Positions 27,950-38,111 are shown, numbered from the stretch's first letter. The stretch: 64,000 nt of DNA from CAIVVT01 sp963757265 (GCA_963757265.1 CAVWRA010000004.1:496001-560000), one strand, 5' to 3'. Notes: generated by a model from the letters alone, not told the origin. Numbers and translations: made by a program.

Positions 27950-29434
27950 ATGAGCGACGCGCGAAAAAATAGCCGCCGGGATTTCCTAAGTGCTTCGGTA
28001 GCTGCGTTGGGAGGCTCGCTGGCCGTGCCCGTGATCATCCCCGCCAGTTCCCTGGGCCGCGGCGTCACTTCGCCCGGCGATCGCGTCACGGTCGGCATCC
28101 TCGGCAGCGGCGGGCGGGCGGTCTTTGAGACGCTGCAGTACCCCTCCTTCGACAACGTGGAGATCGTCGCGCTGTGCGATGCGCAGGAGAGCCGCCGCAT
28201 CAGCGCGAAAGCGACGCTCGAGAAACAATACGCGGAGCAAAGGCCGGCCAATCCCAAACGCGCCATCCGCATGTACGCCGATTTTCGCGAGTTTCTGGCT
28301 CAAACGGACATCGACGCCGTCTACATCGCGTCGCCCGACCACTGGCATGTTTCGATGTTGCTTGCGGTGCTCAAAGCGGGCAAACATGTGCACTGTGAGA
28401 AACCGCTGGGCGTCAGTATCGAACAGGATTTGGCCGCGCTGAAAGCCGTGCGCAAATCCGGGAAGGTTTTCCAGTACGGCGCCGAACTGCGCTCCAATCA
28501 GGAGACGCGGAAGGGCATCGAACTCGTGCTGAACGGCCGCATCGGCCAGCTGCGGAAGATCTATGTGGTCGGGCCGCCATCCGCAACCGGCGGTTCGGGG
28601 ACGCCCGTGCTCCCCATCCCCAGCGGATACGACTACGACATGTGGCTGGGCCCGGCGCCGGTGAAACCCTTTAGCGCCGGGCGCTGCCTGCGTCCCACTG
28701 ACGATCAGAACTCGCCCCTGTTCTGGAGAAACTCCATCTACTATGTGTCCGACTACACCCTCGGAAACATCGCCAACTGGGCCGCCCATCCGCTGGACCA
28801 GATGCAGCGCTGGGCCGATGCGGTGGGCCGAACCGACCCGCCGGTGCATTACGAAGGATCCGGTAAGTTCCCGGTCGAGGGGCTGTTCGACACCGCGTAC
28901 CAATGGAAAGTGCGCTGCACCTGGGCTGACGGTCTGGTCCTGGACTTCATGGACAGCAACACTTATCGCGACATCCCCGATGCGCCGCACCCCGCCGTCT
29001 GGGGCGAGGGAGACAACGCCACGCTGATGCCCAACGGCGCCGTCTTCATGGGTTCCGAAGGCTGGGTCATCGTGAATTACGGGAAGGTCGTTACCCAGCC
29101 GGCTTCGTTGATGGATTCGGTGATCGGACCCAATGAGATCCACCTCCACGACAGCGCGCTGGCGAGTATCCCGCCCGGCTTGCCAAAGGGATTCCAGCAG
29201 ACCTTGACGGCCGGCCATCACCAGGACTGGATCCGGGCGATCCGCACCGGCGCGCCCACGGTGGACGGCATCGAATCCGCATTCCGGTCCGACATGATCA
29301 GCCAGCTCTCCGACCTGTGTATCCGCACCGGGGAACCCGTTCGCTGGGACCCGGTGAAAGAGACCATCACGGGCAACGAAATGGCACGGATGATGATGCG
29401 CCGCCCGATGCGCGGACCCTGGAATCTGGCATGA
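27950..29434 (+). CDS. Gfo/Idh/MocA-family oxidoreductase, Tat-exported
   Basis: A 494-residue exported oxidoreductase with Tat signal 'SRRDFLSASVAALGG', Rossmann loop 'GILGSGGRA', 'SPDHWHVSMLL' and 'HVHCEKPLGV'. The long C-terminal part with 'YDYDMWLGPAP' and 'NWAAHPLDQMQRW' matches the large acidobacterial/planctomycete subgroup. The ATG at 27950 follows AGGAGG. Its stop overlaps the next start by four bases (ATGA), so it is coupled to a sugar isomerase/epimerase-like gene. Together they probably oxidise or epimerise a sugar released by the nearby GH28/GH78 enzymes. Confidence 0.9.
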   Translation: MSDARKNSRRDFLSASVAALGGSLAVPVIIPASSLGRGVTSPGDRVTVGILGSGGRAVFETLQYPSFDNVEIVALCDAQESRRISAKATLEKQYAEQRPANPKRAIRMYADFREFLAQTDIDAVYIASPDHWHVSMLLAVLKAGKHVHCEKPLGVSIEQDLAALKAVRKSGKVFQYGAELRSNQETRKGIELVLNGRIGQLRKIYVVGPPSATGGSGTPVLPIPSGYDYDMWLGPAPVKPFSAGRCLRPTDDQNSPLFWRNSIYYVSDYTLGNIANWAAHPLDQMQRWADAVGRTDPPVHYEGSGKFPVEGLFDTAYQWKVRCTWADGLVLDFMDSNTYRDIPDAPHPAVWGEGDNATLMPNGAVFMGSEGWVIVNYGKVVTQPASLMDSVIGPNEIHLHDSALASIPPGLPKGFQQTLTAGHHQDWIRAIRTGAPTVDGIESAFRSDMISQLSDLCIRTGEPVRWDPVKETITGNEMARMMMRRPMRGPWNLA

Positions 29435-30228
29435 AGACGCTTCTGGGTCTCATCGCCGCGGCCGCGCTGGCGCAAGCTTCCGATGCGCCTCTGTACGTGT
29501 TCGACGACTGGGCCGGCGCTGGCGCGCTCTCGATTGCACAACGGGTCGAGCTCGCCCAAAAGACCGGCTACGCCGGCATCTTCTACTCCACGACGAAAAA
29601 CATTCCGGAACTGCTGGCCGCACAGAAGGCCGCCGGGTTGAGGTTGCTCGGCGTTTACACGGGCATGAACCTGTCGGATGCCAAACCCGGTTATGATCCG
29701 GGTCTGCCCGCGGCGATTCAGCAACTGAAGGGCACCGGTGCCCTCATCGCATTCACCGTCAGTGGAGCGGCTCCGAACGGCGACGATGTCGCGGTTCCCA
29801 TCATTCGTGAAGTTGCCGCCATGGCGGCGCAGTCCGGCTTGCAGGTTGCGCTCTATCCGCATTACGGACTTTACGTCGCTCGCGTCGAGGATGCCCTGCG
29901 CGTGTGCGGGAAAGTCGGCCGGCCCAATGTCGGCATCGTCTTCAACCTTTGCCACTGGCTCAGGAGCGGCGATGAAGCGAACATGCTGGTCAGACTCGGG
30001 CAGGCCCTGCCGCACACCTTGATGGTGAGCATCAACGGCGCGGATCATGAGGGCGACTGGGACCGTCTGATCCAACCCCTCGATCGCGGGTCCTTCGACG
30101 TCAAGGGATTTGTCCATGCACTCCTGGGCCTGGGCTACAGGGGTCCGTTCGGATTGCAGTGCTACAACGTTTCGGGTGACGCCGAGGCGAACCTCGCTCG
30201 ATCGATGACTGCCTGGCGGTCCTTCTGA
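29431..30228 (+). CDS. Sugar phosphate isomerase/epimerase-like protein (xylose isomerase-like barrel), exported
   Basis: A 265-residue protein with a signal peptide (MKTLLGLIAAAALAQASDA) and an AP-endonuclease-2-type TIM barrel: 'VELAQKTGYAGIFYS', 'LRLLGVYTGMNL', 'VALYPHYGLYV', 'NVGIVFNLCHWL' and 'GYRGPFGLQCYN'. The His and Asn of the last blocks are at positions used for metal binding in the family. The typical length is 260-290. It overlaps the preceding oxidoreductase gene by four bases. The substrate is unknown. Confidence 0.83.
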   Translation: MKTLLGLIAAAALAQASDAPLYVFDDWAGAGALSIAQRVELAQKTGYAGIFYSTTKNIPELLAAQKAAGLRLLGVYTGMNLSDAKPGYDPGLPAAIQQLKGTGALIAFTVSGAAPNGDDVAVPIIREVAAMAAQSGLQVALYPHYGLYVARVEDALRVCGKVGRPNVGIVFNLCHWLRSGDEANMLVRLGQALPHTLMVSINGADHEGDWDRLIQPLDRGSFDVKGFVHALLGLGYRGPFGLQCYNVSGDAEANLARSMTAWRSF

Positions 30229-30420
30229 AGACCGGCAACCTGGGCCGCATGGGCTGGCCCTGCGACTGCCCTGGCGGAAGGTCATCGCTCATGACGGGAC
30301 GCCGCTCTGGTCAACCCAAAACTCTGGAACTGTCAGGCATCCACCAGCCTTCCCGTCACCGCCCGGCCCCTTTTCATGCGTGGTTCACGGTCTTGATATT
30401 GTGGGAAGTCGCGGAAGGGG

Positions 30421-31887
30421 ATGCTGCTCTTGATCGGCCTGCTTACTTCCTTGTTGCTGAGCCCCATACTCCAGGCGGCCCCGCCGCCGCTGTTCGAAAT
30501 CACCGCCGGGGGCAAGACCGTCGAATTGCACGATTTCCCTGGCGGCGTCTTCGGTCAGGTGGAGATCGCCCGGCCCACGGAAATCGAAGTTCGCGCCCGT
30601 TTCGACATCCGCTGGGTGGACATCCGTCCCACCTCCGCGGGGATCGCGCCCCAGATCGCGCCTGACCACGGGAGCTTCCGCTTCCGCCTGGACCGCCCCC
30701 TGCCACTGACCATCGAGTTCAATGGCCAATGGCAGCGCGTCATCCACCTCTTCGGCAACCCTCCGGAAACGAATCCGCTCCACGCGGATGCACCCCATGT
30801 TCGTTATTTCGGTCCCGGCTTGCATGAACCCGGTTTGATCGAATTAAAGGACAACGAGACCCTGTACCTAGCCGAGGGCGCCTGGGTGAAGGGCATCGTC
30901 GCCTCCGTCGGAACAAAACACATCGCCATTCGCGGCCGCGGTGTCCTGGATGGGTCCGGCATCCCTCGCCGCCGTCCGGCGGGCCCGCCAGGCCAGGACG
31001 CGCAGCCTGCTCCGTTACCGCCCCCGTCCGCCGCCGCTGTGAACTACGGCACGCGACGCAACATGATCTACCTGGAGGATGCGGACAATGCTTTCGTGGA
31101 GGGCATCACCATCGTCAACAGTCAGACGTGGACCTTCAATGCCCGCCGCTCGAATGGCCTGCGCGTGGATGGCATTCGCATCCTGAACGGCCACGGCCCT
31201 TGCTCCACCGATGGGATCGACCTCGTCTCTTCGAGCGACGCCTTGGTGCAGAACGTCTTCATCCGTACCAACGACGACAACGTCGTGGTGAAGAACCTCG
31301 ATGACCGGGAGGTGCACGACATCACAGTGCGCAAGTCCGTCCTGTGGAACGAGCCCTGCGGCAACGCGCTCGAGATCGGCTTCGAGCTGCGCTCCGCTCC
31401 CATTCACAAGATCCTGTTTCAGGACATCGACATCATCCGCGTCGAGCGCGGCTCCGCCATCAGCATCCACAACGGCGACTCCGCGACTGTGCAGGACATC
31501 ACCTTCGACAATATCCGCGTCGAGGACGCGCGCCACAAGCTCATCGACTTCGCTTTGCTCTACGGCCAGTACGGGCCGGACCGTCCCGCCGACCGCGCCG
31601 AGATCGCCGCGCGCATGGACCGCGGCGGCGCCTGGGACGGCGTGCTTCTTTCCACCACGGAGCAGAAAGCGGCGCTGGCCAACGGCCGCGGCCACATCAG
31701 GAACATTCTGGTGAAGAACCTGCAGGTGCTGGAATGTCTGCCCTTCAGCATCCTCTCGGGCTGGGATGAGGATCATGCCGTGGAGAATGTGATCATCGAG
31801 GGCATGACCTGGCAGAACCGCCCCATCCGCAACGCGGTGGAGGGCAAGTTCTCCGTGGACCACGCGCCCGGGCTGACGTTCCGCTAG
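30421..31887 (+). CDS. GH28-family polygalacturonase-like glycosidase, secreted
   Basis: A 488-residue protein with a signal peptide (MLLLIGLLTSLLLSPILQAA), an N-terminal beta domain, and a right-handed beta-helix. GH28 features are 'GRGVLDGSG', 'SQTWTFNARRSNGL', 'CSTDGIDLVSS' and 'RTNDDNVVVKN', which carry the catalytic Asp pair. It cuts galacturonan or rhamnogalacturonan backbones. The large beta-helix repeats I-x-x-I pattern is clear to the end. The gene is followed after 425 bases by an alpha-L-rhamnosidase, a natural partner on rhamnogalacturonan I. Confidence 0.88.
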   Translation: MLLLIGLLTSLLLSPILQAAPPPLFEITAGGKTVELHDFPGGVFGQVEIARPTEIEVRARFDIRWVDIRPTSAGIAPQIAPDHGSFRFRLDRPLPLTIEFNGQWQRVIHLFGNPPETNPLHADAPHVRYFGPGLHEPGLIELKDNETLYLAEGAWVKGIVASVGTKHIAIRGRGVLDGSGIPRRRPAGPPGQDAQPAPLPPPSAAAVNYGTRRNMIYLEDADNAFVEGITIVNSQTWTFNARRSNGLRVDGIRILNGHGPCSTDGIDLVSSSDALVQNVFIRTNDDNVVVKNLDDREVHDITVRKSVLWNEPCGNALEIGFELRSAPIHKILFQDIDIIRVERGSAISIHNGDSATVQDITFDNIRVEDARHKLIDFALLYGQYGPDRPADRAEIAARMDRGGAWDGVLLSTTEQKAALANGRGHIRNILVKNLQVLECLPFSILSGWDEDHAVENVIIEGMTWQNRPIRNAVEGKFSVDHAPGLTFR

Positions 31888-32312
31888 CCCGGATGTTGCA
31901 CCACGATCGCAGCGAGGCGCGATGAGAGGGTGGCAGATACGAGGCGCGCTTGCGGGACGCCCGCAGGCGTACTTGGCCGCTACGTCGAGGACGGGGGCGC
32001 CCCCCGGGGCCCAGGGCAACGAAGTAGATGCGGCCCTATCGCGCGCCGCAGCCGATTGTTGGTGGAACATCCGGGCCAGCCCAGCGGCCGCTCGACATCC
32101 TGCGCGGGACGCAGGTTTCCGGCATTCCCCGTCTCGGAACTCGCGTCGCCCTCCTCGGCGAACGGGGTAGATGTGAACCGTCGCCTGGGTTCATCCACTC
32201 TCACCCTGCGCCCTGCCTCGGTTCCAGCACAGTCGTCGGTGACATACTGGTGCTGGCCCGCAGGCCAACGTGCCCACGGTGGCACGATAGAGAACTCTTG
32301 CGAGGACAGTCC
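31888..32312. other. Intergenic region between GH28 and GH78 genes
   Basis: No gene is recognised. The first third holds a hairpin, TTGCGGG-ACG-CCCGCAG (about 31949-31966), without a T-run; it could be a weak processing or termination signal for the GH28 message. The rest is high-GC with no start signal until GCGAGGACAG before 32313. Confidence 0.35.
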
Positions 32313-35300
32313 ATGTTCAGATCTCATTGGATGGAAGCTTGCCTGACGGCGGCCCTGCTCACTGCGGCGCCCGGGAAAGCCGCCCCCGCGGCGGGCGCGC
32401 CGGTGCGAGCCGCGGCGCTGCGCTGCGAATACCGGCGCAATCCGCTTGGCATCGACGTGCTGCAGCCGCGCCTCAGTTGGGTGCTCGAGGCCGCTGACCC
32501 GGCGGCGCGCGGCAAGAAGCAGACGGCCTACCGGATCCTGGTCGCCTCCACCACGGCACTGCTCACCTCGGGCCGCGGCGATTTGTGGGATACGGGCAAG
32601 GTCTCCTCGGACCAATCGATCCAAGTTGTCTATGGGGGCACGCCGCTCACTTCGCGGCAGCAGGTGTATTGGAAAGTGCGCCTGTGGGATGAGGGCGGTG
32701 CGGCGTCGGCGTGGAGCGAACCCGCGCAGTGGACGATGGGCCTGCTCAACGCCGGTGATTGGAAGGGCAAGTGGATCGGGCTCGATGGCGGCGAAGCGAA
32801 ACCGGAGGAGCTGAGAGAATCGCGCTGGATCTGGCCGGCAGCGGATGGAACGGGTATGCGCTATTTGCGGCGCACGTTCGCCAACGCCGTGGACAATCCC
32901 GCGTCGAACGCGCAGCTGATGCTGGTCTCCTCCGCCGAAGCCACCGTCTTCGTGAACGGGGTCCAGGTGGGCAAGAGCGAGGGGCTCAAGAGCCCGGTCT
33001 CGGTGGACATCACTTCGCGTCTGCGCCGCGGTGCGAACACTCTGGCGGTCGCGGCGCGCGCGGGCGCGCAGGGCCCCTCCGGGATCCTGGCGACGCTCGA
33101 AATGGAACGGCCACACGGGGAGCCGCTGGTGATCCGCACGGATGACCAGTGGCGCGGATCGGGCACGGCGCCCGAAGCTTGGCTCAAACCGGACTTCGAC
33201 GCATCGTCCTGGCAGGCCGCGAAGGTGCTGGGCAGCTACGGTCAGGCGCCCTGGGGCGAAGCGGGCTACCGGGAGCGCCGCGCTCTGCCGGCGCGTTACC
33301 TGCGCCAGGACTTCCAGGTGCCGCGGCAGGTGCGGCGCGCCACGGCCTACGTCAGCGGGCTGGGTCTGTTTGAGCTGTACTTGAACGGACGCAAAGTTGG
33401 CAACGACGCGCTCGTGCCCGCACTCTCCGAGTACGATAAACGCGTCTTTTACCTGACCTACGATGTGACCAGCCTGTTGCGAGGCGGCCCCAACGCCGTC
33501 GGCGTGATCCTGGGTAACGGGCGCTACTTCGCGCCGCGGCTCCAGGTGCCCATCGCGACGCGCACGTTCGGCTACCCCAAGCTGCGGATGCAAATCGAGA
33601 TCGAATACACGGACGGCGCATCCGCCATCGTGGCCAGCGATGAAAACTGGCGCATCACCGTGCAAGGCCCGATTCGCGCCAACAACGAGTACGACGGCGA
33701 GACTTACGACGCGCGCCTGGAAATGAGCGGTTGGGACCGCGCCGGCTTCCGCGGAGATCATTGGCAGGCCGCGCAAATTGTGGAGCCTCCCGCCGGGGCC
33801 ATGGCGGCGCAGATGAATGAGCCGATCCAGGCACTGGAGACGCTCGAACCGTTGAAAATCACCCAACCCCGGCCCGGCGCGTTCATCTTCGACCTGGGCC
33901 AGAACCTGGTGGGTTGGTGCCGGCTGAAGGTGGCCGGCCCGGCGGGAACGCGCGTCACCTTGCGGCACGCCGAAACGCTGCGGCCCGACGGAACTCTGTA
34001 CGTGGACAACCTGCGCTCGGCCCGCGCCACCGACGTCTATACGCTCAAGGGGCAGGGAACCGAGGTCTGGGAACCGCGCTTTGTCTATCACGGCTTCCGC
34101 TACGTGGAGGTCACGGGCTTTCCGGGTGCTCCCGGGCGTTCGGCAATCACGGGCCGGGCTGTGCACGATGCCGTCGGGCAGATTGCGGATTTCACCACCT
34201 CGAATCCGCTCCTCAACCGGATTCACACGAACATTGTCTGGGGCACCAAGGACAATTACCGCAGCATACCCACCGACTGCCCGCAGCGCGACGAGCGCCA
34301 GGGCTGGCTGGGCGACCGGTCGTCTTCCAGCAAGGGCGAGACGTACCTTTTCGACGTGGCCGCGCTCCACGAGAAATGGGTCGGCGACATGGCGGACAGC
34401 CAGAACGCGGAAGGCAGCATCACCGACGTGGCGCCCGCTTACTGGCGCTGGTACAGCGACAACGTCACCTGGCCGGCGAGTTTCATCATCGTTCCCGGGA
34501 ACCTCTACGACCAGTACGCCGACACGCGTATCCTCCAGATTCACTACGACGGCATGCAGCGCTGGGTAAACCGCATGCGCTCTTACATCCGCGACGGCGT
34601 CATGCCGCGCGACACTTACGGTGACTGGTGCGTGCCGCCGGAATCTCCGGAACTGATTCACTCCCAGGATCCGGCCCGGAGGACCGCGGGCCCCCTCCTG
34701 GGTACGGCTTACTTCTATGAGATTTTGACGCTGATGGCGCGCTATGCCACGATTCTGGGCAAGCCCGGCGAAGCCGCCGCGTTTGAGGAACAGGCCGCCA
34801 GCATGAAGGCCGCTTTCAACCGCAAATTCTTCGACCCTCAATCGGCTCGCTACGACAACGGTTCCCAGACCTCCAGCATTCTGCCGCTGGCGTTCGGCCT
34901 GGTTCCCGACCAGCGCCGGCAGGACGTGTTCCAGGCTCTCGTGCGCAAGATTGCGGAGCAGAACCAGGGCCACGTGGGGACCGGGCTGATTGGCGCGCAG
35001 TGGCTCATGCGCGTGCTTTCCGACAACGGCCGGCCCGATCTGGCTTACCAGATCGCCGCCCAGACGACGTACCCCAGTTGGGGCTATATGGTGGGCCAGG
35101 GTGCCACCACGATTTGGGAGCTGTGGAACGGGAACACGGCCGACCCGGCCATGAACTCCGGCAACCACTTGATGCTGGTGGGCGACCTGAATATCTGGTT
35201 CTACGAGAACCTGGCGGGCATACGCAGCGACCCCGAGCGCCCCGGCTTCCAGCACATTATCATGCGCCCCTCCCCGGTCGGAAACCTGGCCTTCGTGAAA

Positions 35301-35552
35301 GCCTCGCACCAATCGCCCTACGGCCGGATTGCGAGCGCCTGGCAGCGCGATGGCAGCCGCTTCACCTGGACCATCACGATTCCTGGAAACGCCACGGCCA
35401 CCGTGTTCGTCCCGGCCAGGGACGCCTCAGCCGTGACGGAAAGCGGTACAGCGGCCGCTCAGTCGCACGGCGTGCGCTTTGTGCGTATGGATGCGGGCGC
35501 TGCAGTGTATGAACTGGGCTCGGGCAGCTACAGGTTTGTGTCGCCGCTGTGA
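32313..35552 (+). CDS. Alpha-L-rhamnosidase (GH78), secreted
   Basis: A 1079-residue multi-domain enzyme. A short signal sequence leads to a fibronectin-like domain ('LSWVLEAADPAARGKKQTAYRILVAS'-type start, where LSWVL and QTAYRI are typical), a carbohydrate-binding beta domain ('RYLRQDF', 'LYLNGRKVGND'), then the (alpha/alpha)6 barrel with the diagnostic 'TDCPQRDERQGWLGD' that includes the catalytic acid Glu, 'TWPASFIIVPGNLYDQYAD' and 'GATTIWELWNG'. It ends in a C-terminal beta sandwich. It removes rhamnose from rhamnogalacturonan or glycosides. The ATG at 32313 is preceded by GAGGACAG. Confidence 0.95.
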   Translation: MFRSHWMEACLTAALLTAAPGKAAPAAGAPVRAAALRCEYRRNPLGIDVLQPRLSWVLEAADPAARGKKQTAYRILVASTTALLTSGRGDLWDTGKVSSDQSIQVVYGGTPLTSRQQVYWKVRLWDEGGAASAWSEPAQWTMGLLNAGDWKGKWIGLDGGEAKPEELRESRWIWPAADGTGMRYLRRTFANAVDNPASNAQLMLVSSAEATVFVNGVQVGKSEGLKSPVSVDITSRLRRGANTLAVAARAGAQGPSGILATLEMERPHGEPLVIRTDDQWRGSGTAPEAWLKPDFDASSWQAAKVLGSYGQAPWGEAGYRERRALPARYLRQDFQVPRQVRRATAYVSGLGLFELYLNGRKVGNDALVPALSEYDKRVFYLTYDVTSLLRGGPNAVGVILGNGRYFAPRLQVPIATRTFGYPKLRMQIEIEYTDGASAIVASDENWRITVQGPIRANNEYDGETYDARLEMSGWDRAGFRGDHWQAAQIVEPPAGAMAAQMNEPIQALETLEPLKITQPRPGAFIFDLGQNLVGWCRLKVAGPAGTRVTLRHAETLRPDGTLYVDNLRSARATDVYTLKGQGTEVWEPRFVYHGFRYVEVTGFPGAPGRSAITGRAVHDAVGQIADFTTSNPLLNRIHTNIVWGTKDNYRSIPTDCPQRDERQGWLGDRSSSSKGETYLFDVAALHEKWVGDMADSQNAEGSITDVAPAYWRWYSDNVTWPASFIIVPGNLYDQYADTRILQIHYDGMQRWVNRMRSYIRDGVMPRDTYGDWCVPPESPELIHSQDPARRTAGPLLGTAYFYEILTLMARYATILGKPGEAAAFEEQAASMKAAFNRKFFDPQSARYDNGSQTSSILPLAFGLVPDQRRQDVFQALVRKIAEQNQGHVGTGLIGAQWLMRVLSDNGRPDLAYQIAAQTTYPSWGYMVGQGATTIWELWNGNTADPAMNSGNHLMLVGDLNIWFYENLAGIRSDPERPGFQHIIMRPSPVGNLAFVKASHQSPYGRIASAWQRDGSRFTWTITIPGNATATVFVPARDASAVTESGTAAAQSHGVRFVRMDAGAAVYELGSGSYRFVSPL

Positions 35553-35936
35553 AGTCCTCTTCGAAGCAGGTGGCCAGCCGGAAAAAGCACCTGGGCACGG
35601 CCCCCGGAAATAGTCGAGGCTACCGGGTCCACGCGATGGCCGCTCACATGCCTGCGCCTCGCCGCGCCATGATGGCGGGTCCGCACTCCTGTACTCTCCC
35701 GTCCACGGAATAATCACTGGTATTGATACACGGGGTCTCGCGCATGAAGTTCCGCTGTTTCCGAAGAAAGGTAATGCAGGGCGCGGAGGTCGCGGCCTGT
35801 GGGCAATCCTTCGAGTTCGCCAGCGCCGCGCCCGCAGGGCGACAGTGGCCGATTCAGGAAGGTCCGGATACTCCGAACATCAGCCTGGGCCTGGCCGATG
35901 GCAGCTCGTCGCGGCCTGCGCCGGCTACGGTGCCGG
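35553..35936. other. Convergent intergenic region
   Basis: It lies between the end of the rhamnosidase gene (plus) and the end of the P-II gene (minus). Near 35921-35945 there is a short direct repeat GCTACGGTGCCG/GCTACAGTGCCG. No open frame with start signals and no T-tailed hairpin were found. Confidence 0.35.
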
Positions 35937-36275
35937 CTACAGTGCCGCCTCGCCCCGCTCGTCGTTGCGGATCCGGATCGCCTCGGCGACGTCGAAGACG
36001 AAAATCTTGCCGTCGCCGATTTTCCCGCTGCGTGCGGATTTCGTGAGCACGCCGATGATCTCCGCCGCGCGCGCCTCGGGCACAACCAACTCCAGCTTGA
36101 TCTTCGGCAACAGGTCCACCTGGTACTCCTGCCCGCGGTAAACCTCTTTGTGCCCTTTCTGCCGGCCGTGACCGCGCACTTCACTGATCGTGATGCCATC
36201 CACCCCGGCGCTGAACAACGCTGCTTTCACTTCGTCCAACTTGAACGGTTGGATGATCGCTTCGATCTTCTTCAT
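35937..36275 (-). CDS. glnB: P-II family nitrogen regulatory protein
   Basis: A 112-residue trimeric signal protein that senses 2-oxoglutarate and ATP/ADP and controls ammonium uptake and glutamine synthesis. The T-loop has Tyr51 in 'VYRGQEYQVDL', the uridylylation site, and the C-terminal signature 'GKIGDGKIFV' at residues 84-93 is intact. The start at 36275 follows GAGGAGCATTC. glnB versus glnK cannot be told from sequence alone. No ammonium transporter is in the gap, but a porin gene of the type often found with amt/P-II in Solibacter relatives is divergent to it. Confidence 0.93.
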   Translation of the reverse strand: MKKIEAIIQPFKLDEVKAALFSAGVDGITISEVRGHGRQKGHKEVYRGQEYQVDLLPKIKLELVVPEARAAEIIGVLTKSARSGKIGDGKIFVFDVAEAIRIRNDERGEAAL

Positions 36276-36822
36276 GAATGCTCCTCTAACCTGCTTTTGT
36301 CACTTTACCGGCCTTCCGCGCCGCCACTGCGAGCCGTGCGCTCCGCCTGCAGCCGCGCCGCGTCCGATGCCGCGCGCCGATCTCCAGCTTGTGGATGACA
36401 TCCGGCTTCTGACGCGGAGCCGGCCCATGGCTTCCCGGCGACTTCGCCGGTATTGAATCATCATCCCCTTTCTTGGCTTCAGCTCCAAGCGAAAGTTATG
36501 AATCACAATCATCCAAAGAATCTATTGGCCTGCGGCACAAGCCGTTCCCGATCCAGCCACGGCGGCCCGTCGATCGCGTGCCGCACGATCAAGCGACGTT
36601 CGGGCTACTTTGCACGCGCGCCCCGCGTCTTCCTCGCCATGCCGCTTGTGGATCGAGAATTGTGATCGGTGTCATAAAAGCTCCCGATTGTCTCTTCATA
36701 ACTTCCTCATGCATACTGCAAGCACACCGGTTGTTCCCCCTGTCAGCGAGGCCGGATGTATGGGTTCGCCCTCCGATTTCGAATTCTCGGGAAACCTCCT
36801 CCCCGTCCATGGAAAAGATCTA
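36276..36822. other. Divergent intergenic region between P-II and porin genes
   Basis: 547 bases, more AT-rich towards the porin. I searched by eye for a sigma-54 (-24/-12) element because of the nitrogen link; the nearest candidate (around 36602-36616) has GG and GC eight rather than ten bases apart, so I do not call it. No gene is recognised. Confidence 0.35.
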
Positions 36823-38085
36823 ATGACTCGAATTCCATCGAAAAGGCAGGTTCCTTCTATGCGGTTGCTCCCGGTTCTTTCCACCGTTTTCGTCACATCA
36901 TGCGTACTGGCGCAAACACCGACGCCCGCACCGGCCCCGGCCGATGCGGCTCAGGCCGCGCCTGCCGCGGCGGCGCCCGCCCCTCCCGCGCCACTTTCCA
37001 ACCCTTCGGTGACCGGCCCGCTGACCAACCTTCCGCCCGCCACGTTCGAGGCCGGGCCATTCGGCAACATCGCCGTGAACGGCATTGTCGATGGAATGGG
37101 CATGCTCACGAGCAACCACGTACCGGGCGACAGCACCGGTCAGGGAGCGCTGAGCAACGGGCAGATCTTCATCCAGAAGACCGACGGCGTACTGCAGTTC
37201 TATGTGCAGGCAGGGGCTTACAATATTCCCGACCTGGGGGTGCCGTTCCTATCCACGCAAAAGACGATCAGCGATCTCTATGGGCCGGTGCCGGTGGCGT
37301 ATCTCAAGCTGCAGGCGTCCAAGAACACTTCTATCCTGATCGGATCGCTGCCGACCCTGATCGGTGCGGAGTACACCTTCACTTTCGAGAACATGAACAT
37401 CTCCCGCGGCCTGTTGTGGAACCAGGAAAACGCCGTGAATAAGGGGATCCAGATCAATCAGACCATGGGCAAGTACACCGCCTCACTGAGCTGGAACGAC
37501 GGCTTCTATTCCAACCGTTATTCGTGGCTGACCGGCTCCCTAACGTATGCCAAGGGGCCGCACAGCCTGGCCTTCGTAGGCGGCAGCAACTATGACAAGA
37601 CTGCGTTTGTGAGTTATGCCACGCCGGTACAGAACAACAGCAGCATCTTCAACGTGATCTATACCTACACCAAGGGCTCCTGGATTATCCAACCTTACTG
37701 GCAATACACGACCGTGCCCACCAACACGAGTATCGGTATCCTGAAGGGCGCATCCACCAGCGGCGGGGCGATATTGGTCAGCTACGCGTTCAAACACGGC
37801 TTCTCGCTGCCAGCGCGCTGGGAGTTCATTTCGAGCTCGGGCAGCGCCGCTCAACAGGCCGTCAATCTGATGTTCGGTCCGGGCAGCTCGGGCACGTCGA
37901 TCACGATGACGCCGACCTATCAACGCGGAGGATTCTTCGTGCGCGGAGAATTCGCCTATGTGCACGCCTCCAACGTAACGCCGGGCGACGCTTTCGGGCT
38001 GCTGGGCAACGACCAGAACCAGTCGCGCGCGATGGCCGAGCTGGGATTCATCTTCGGCAACAACATCGTGGAGAAGAAGCTGTAA
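36823..38085 (+). CDS. OmpL-like beta-barrel porin (BBP2 family)
   Basis: A 420-residue outer-membrane protein. After the signal peptide (MRLLPVLSTVFVTSCVLA) comes a Pro/Ala-rich linker, then a series of amphipathic strands ending in F/Y with short turns ('FGNIAVNGIVDGMGM', 'LQFYVQAGAY', 'TASLSWNDGFYSNRYSWLTGSLTY', 'FNVIYTYTKGSWIIQPYW'), and a C-terminal 'MAELGFIFGNNIV'. This matches the BBP2/OmpL-like putative porin family. The ATG at 36823 gives a longer basic N-region; the ATG at 36859 is an equally good start. It is probably an ammonium or small-solute pore, given P-II next door. Confidence 0.75.
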   Translation: MTRIPSKRQVPSMRLLPVLSTVFVTSCVLAQTPTPAPAPADAAQAAPAAAAPAPPAPLSNPSVTGPLTNLPPATFEAGPFGNIAVNGIVDGMGMLTSNHVPGDSTGQGALSNGQIFIQKTDGVLQFYVQAGAYNIPDLGVPFLSTQKTISDLYGPVPVAYLKLQASKNTSILIGSLPTLIGAEYTFTFENMNISRGLLWNQENAVNKGIQINQTMGKYTASLSWNDGFYSNRYSWLTGSLTYAKGPHSLAFVGGSNYDKTAFVSYATPVQNNSSIFNVIYTYTKGSWIIQPYWQYTTVPTNTSIGILKGASTSGGAILVSYAFKHGFSLPARWEFISSSGSAAQQAVNLMFGPGSSGTSITMTPTYQRGGFFVRGEFAYVHASNVTPGDAFGLLGNDQNQSRAMAELGFIFGNNIVEKKL

Positions 38086-38111
38086 GCGCGGGCCTGGGGC
38101 GGCGCGGAAAC

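Noticed and set aside
31980..35312. A 1110-codon minus-strand open frame
   Set aside because: It is the antisense shadow of the GH78 gene in high-GC DNA; it is rich in His, Arg and Val with no domain, while the plus strand has all GH78 motifs.
36276..36822. Possible sigma-54 promoter between P-II and the porin
   Set aside because: The best candidate has GG and GC eight bases apart instead of ten.
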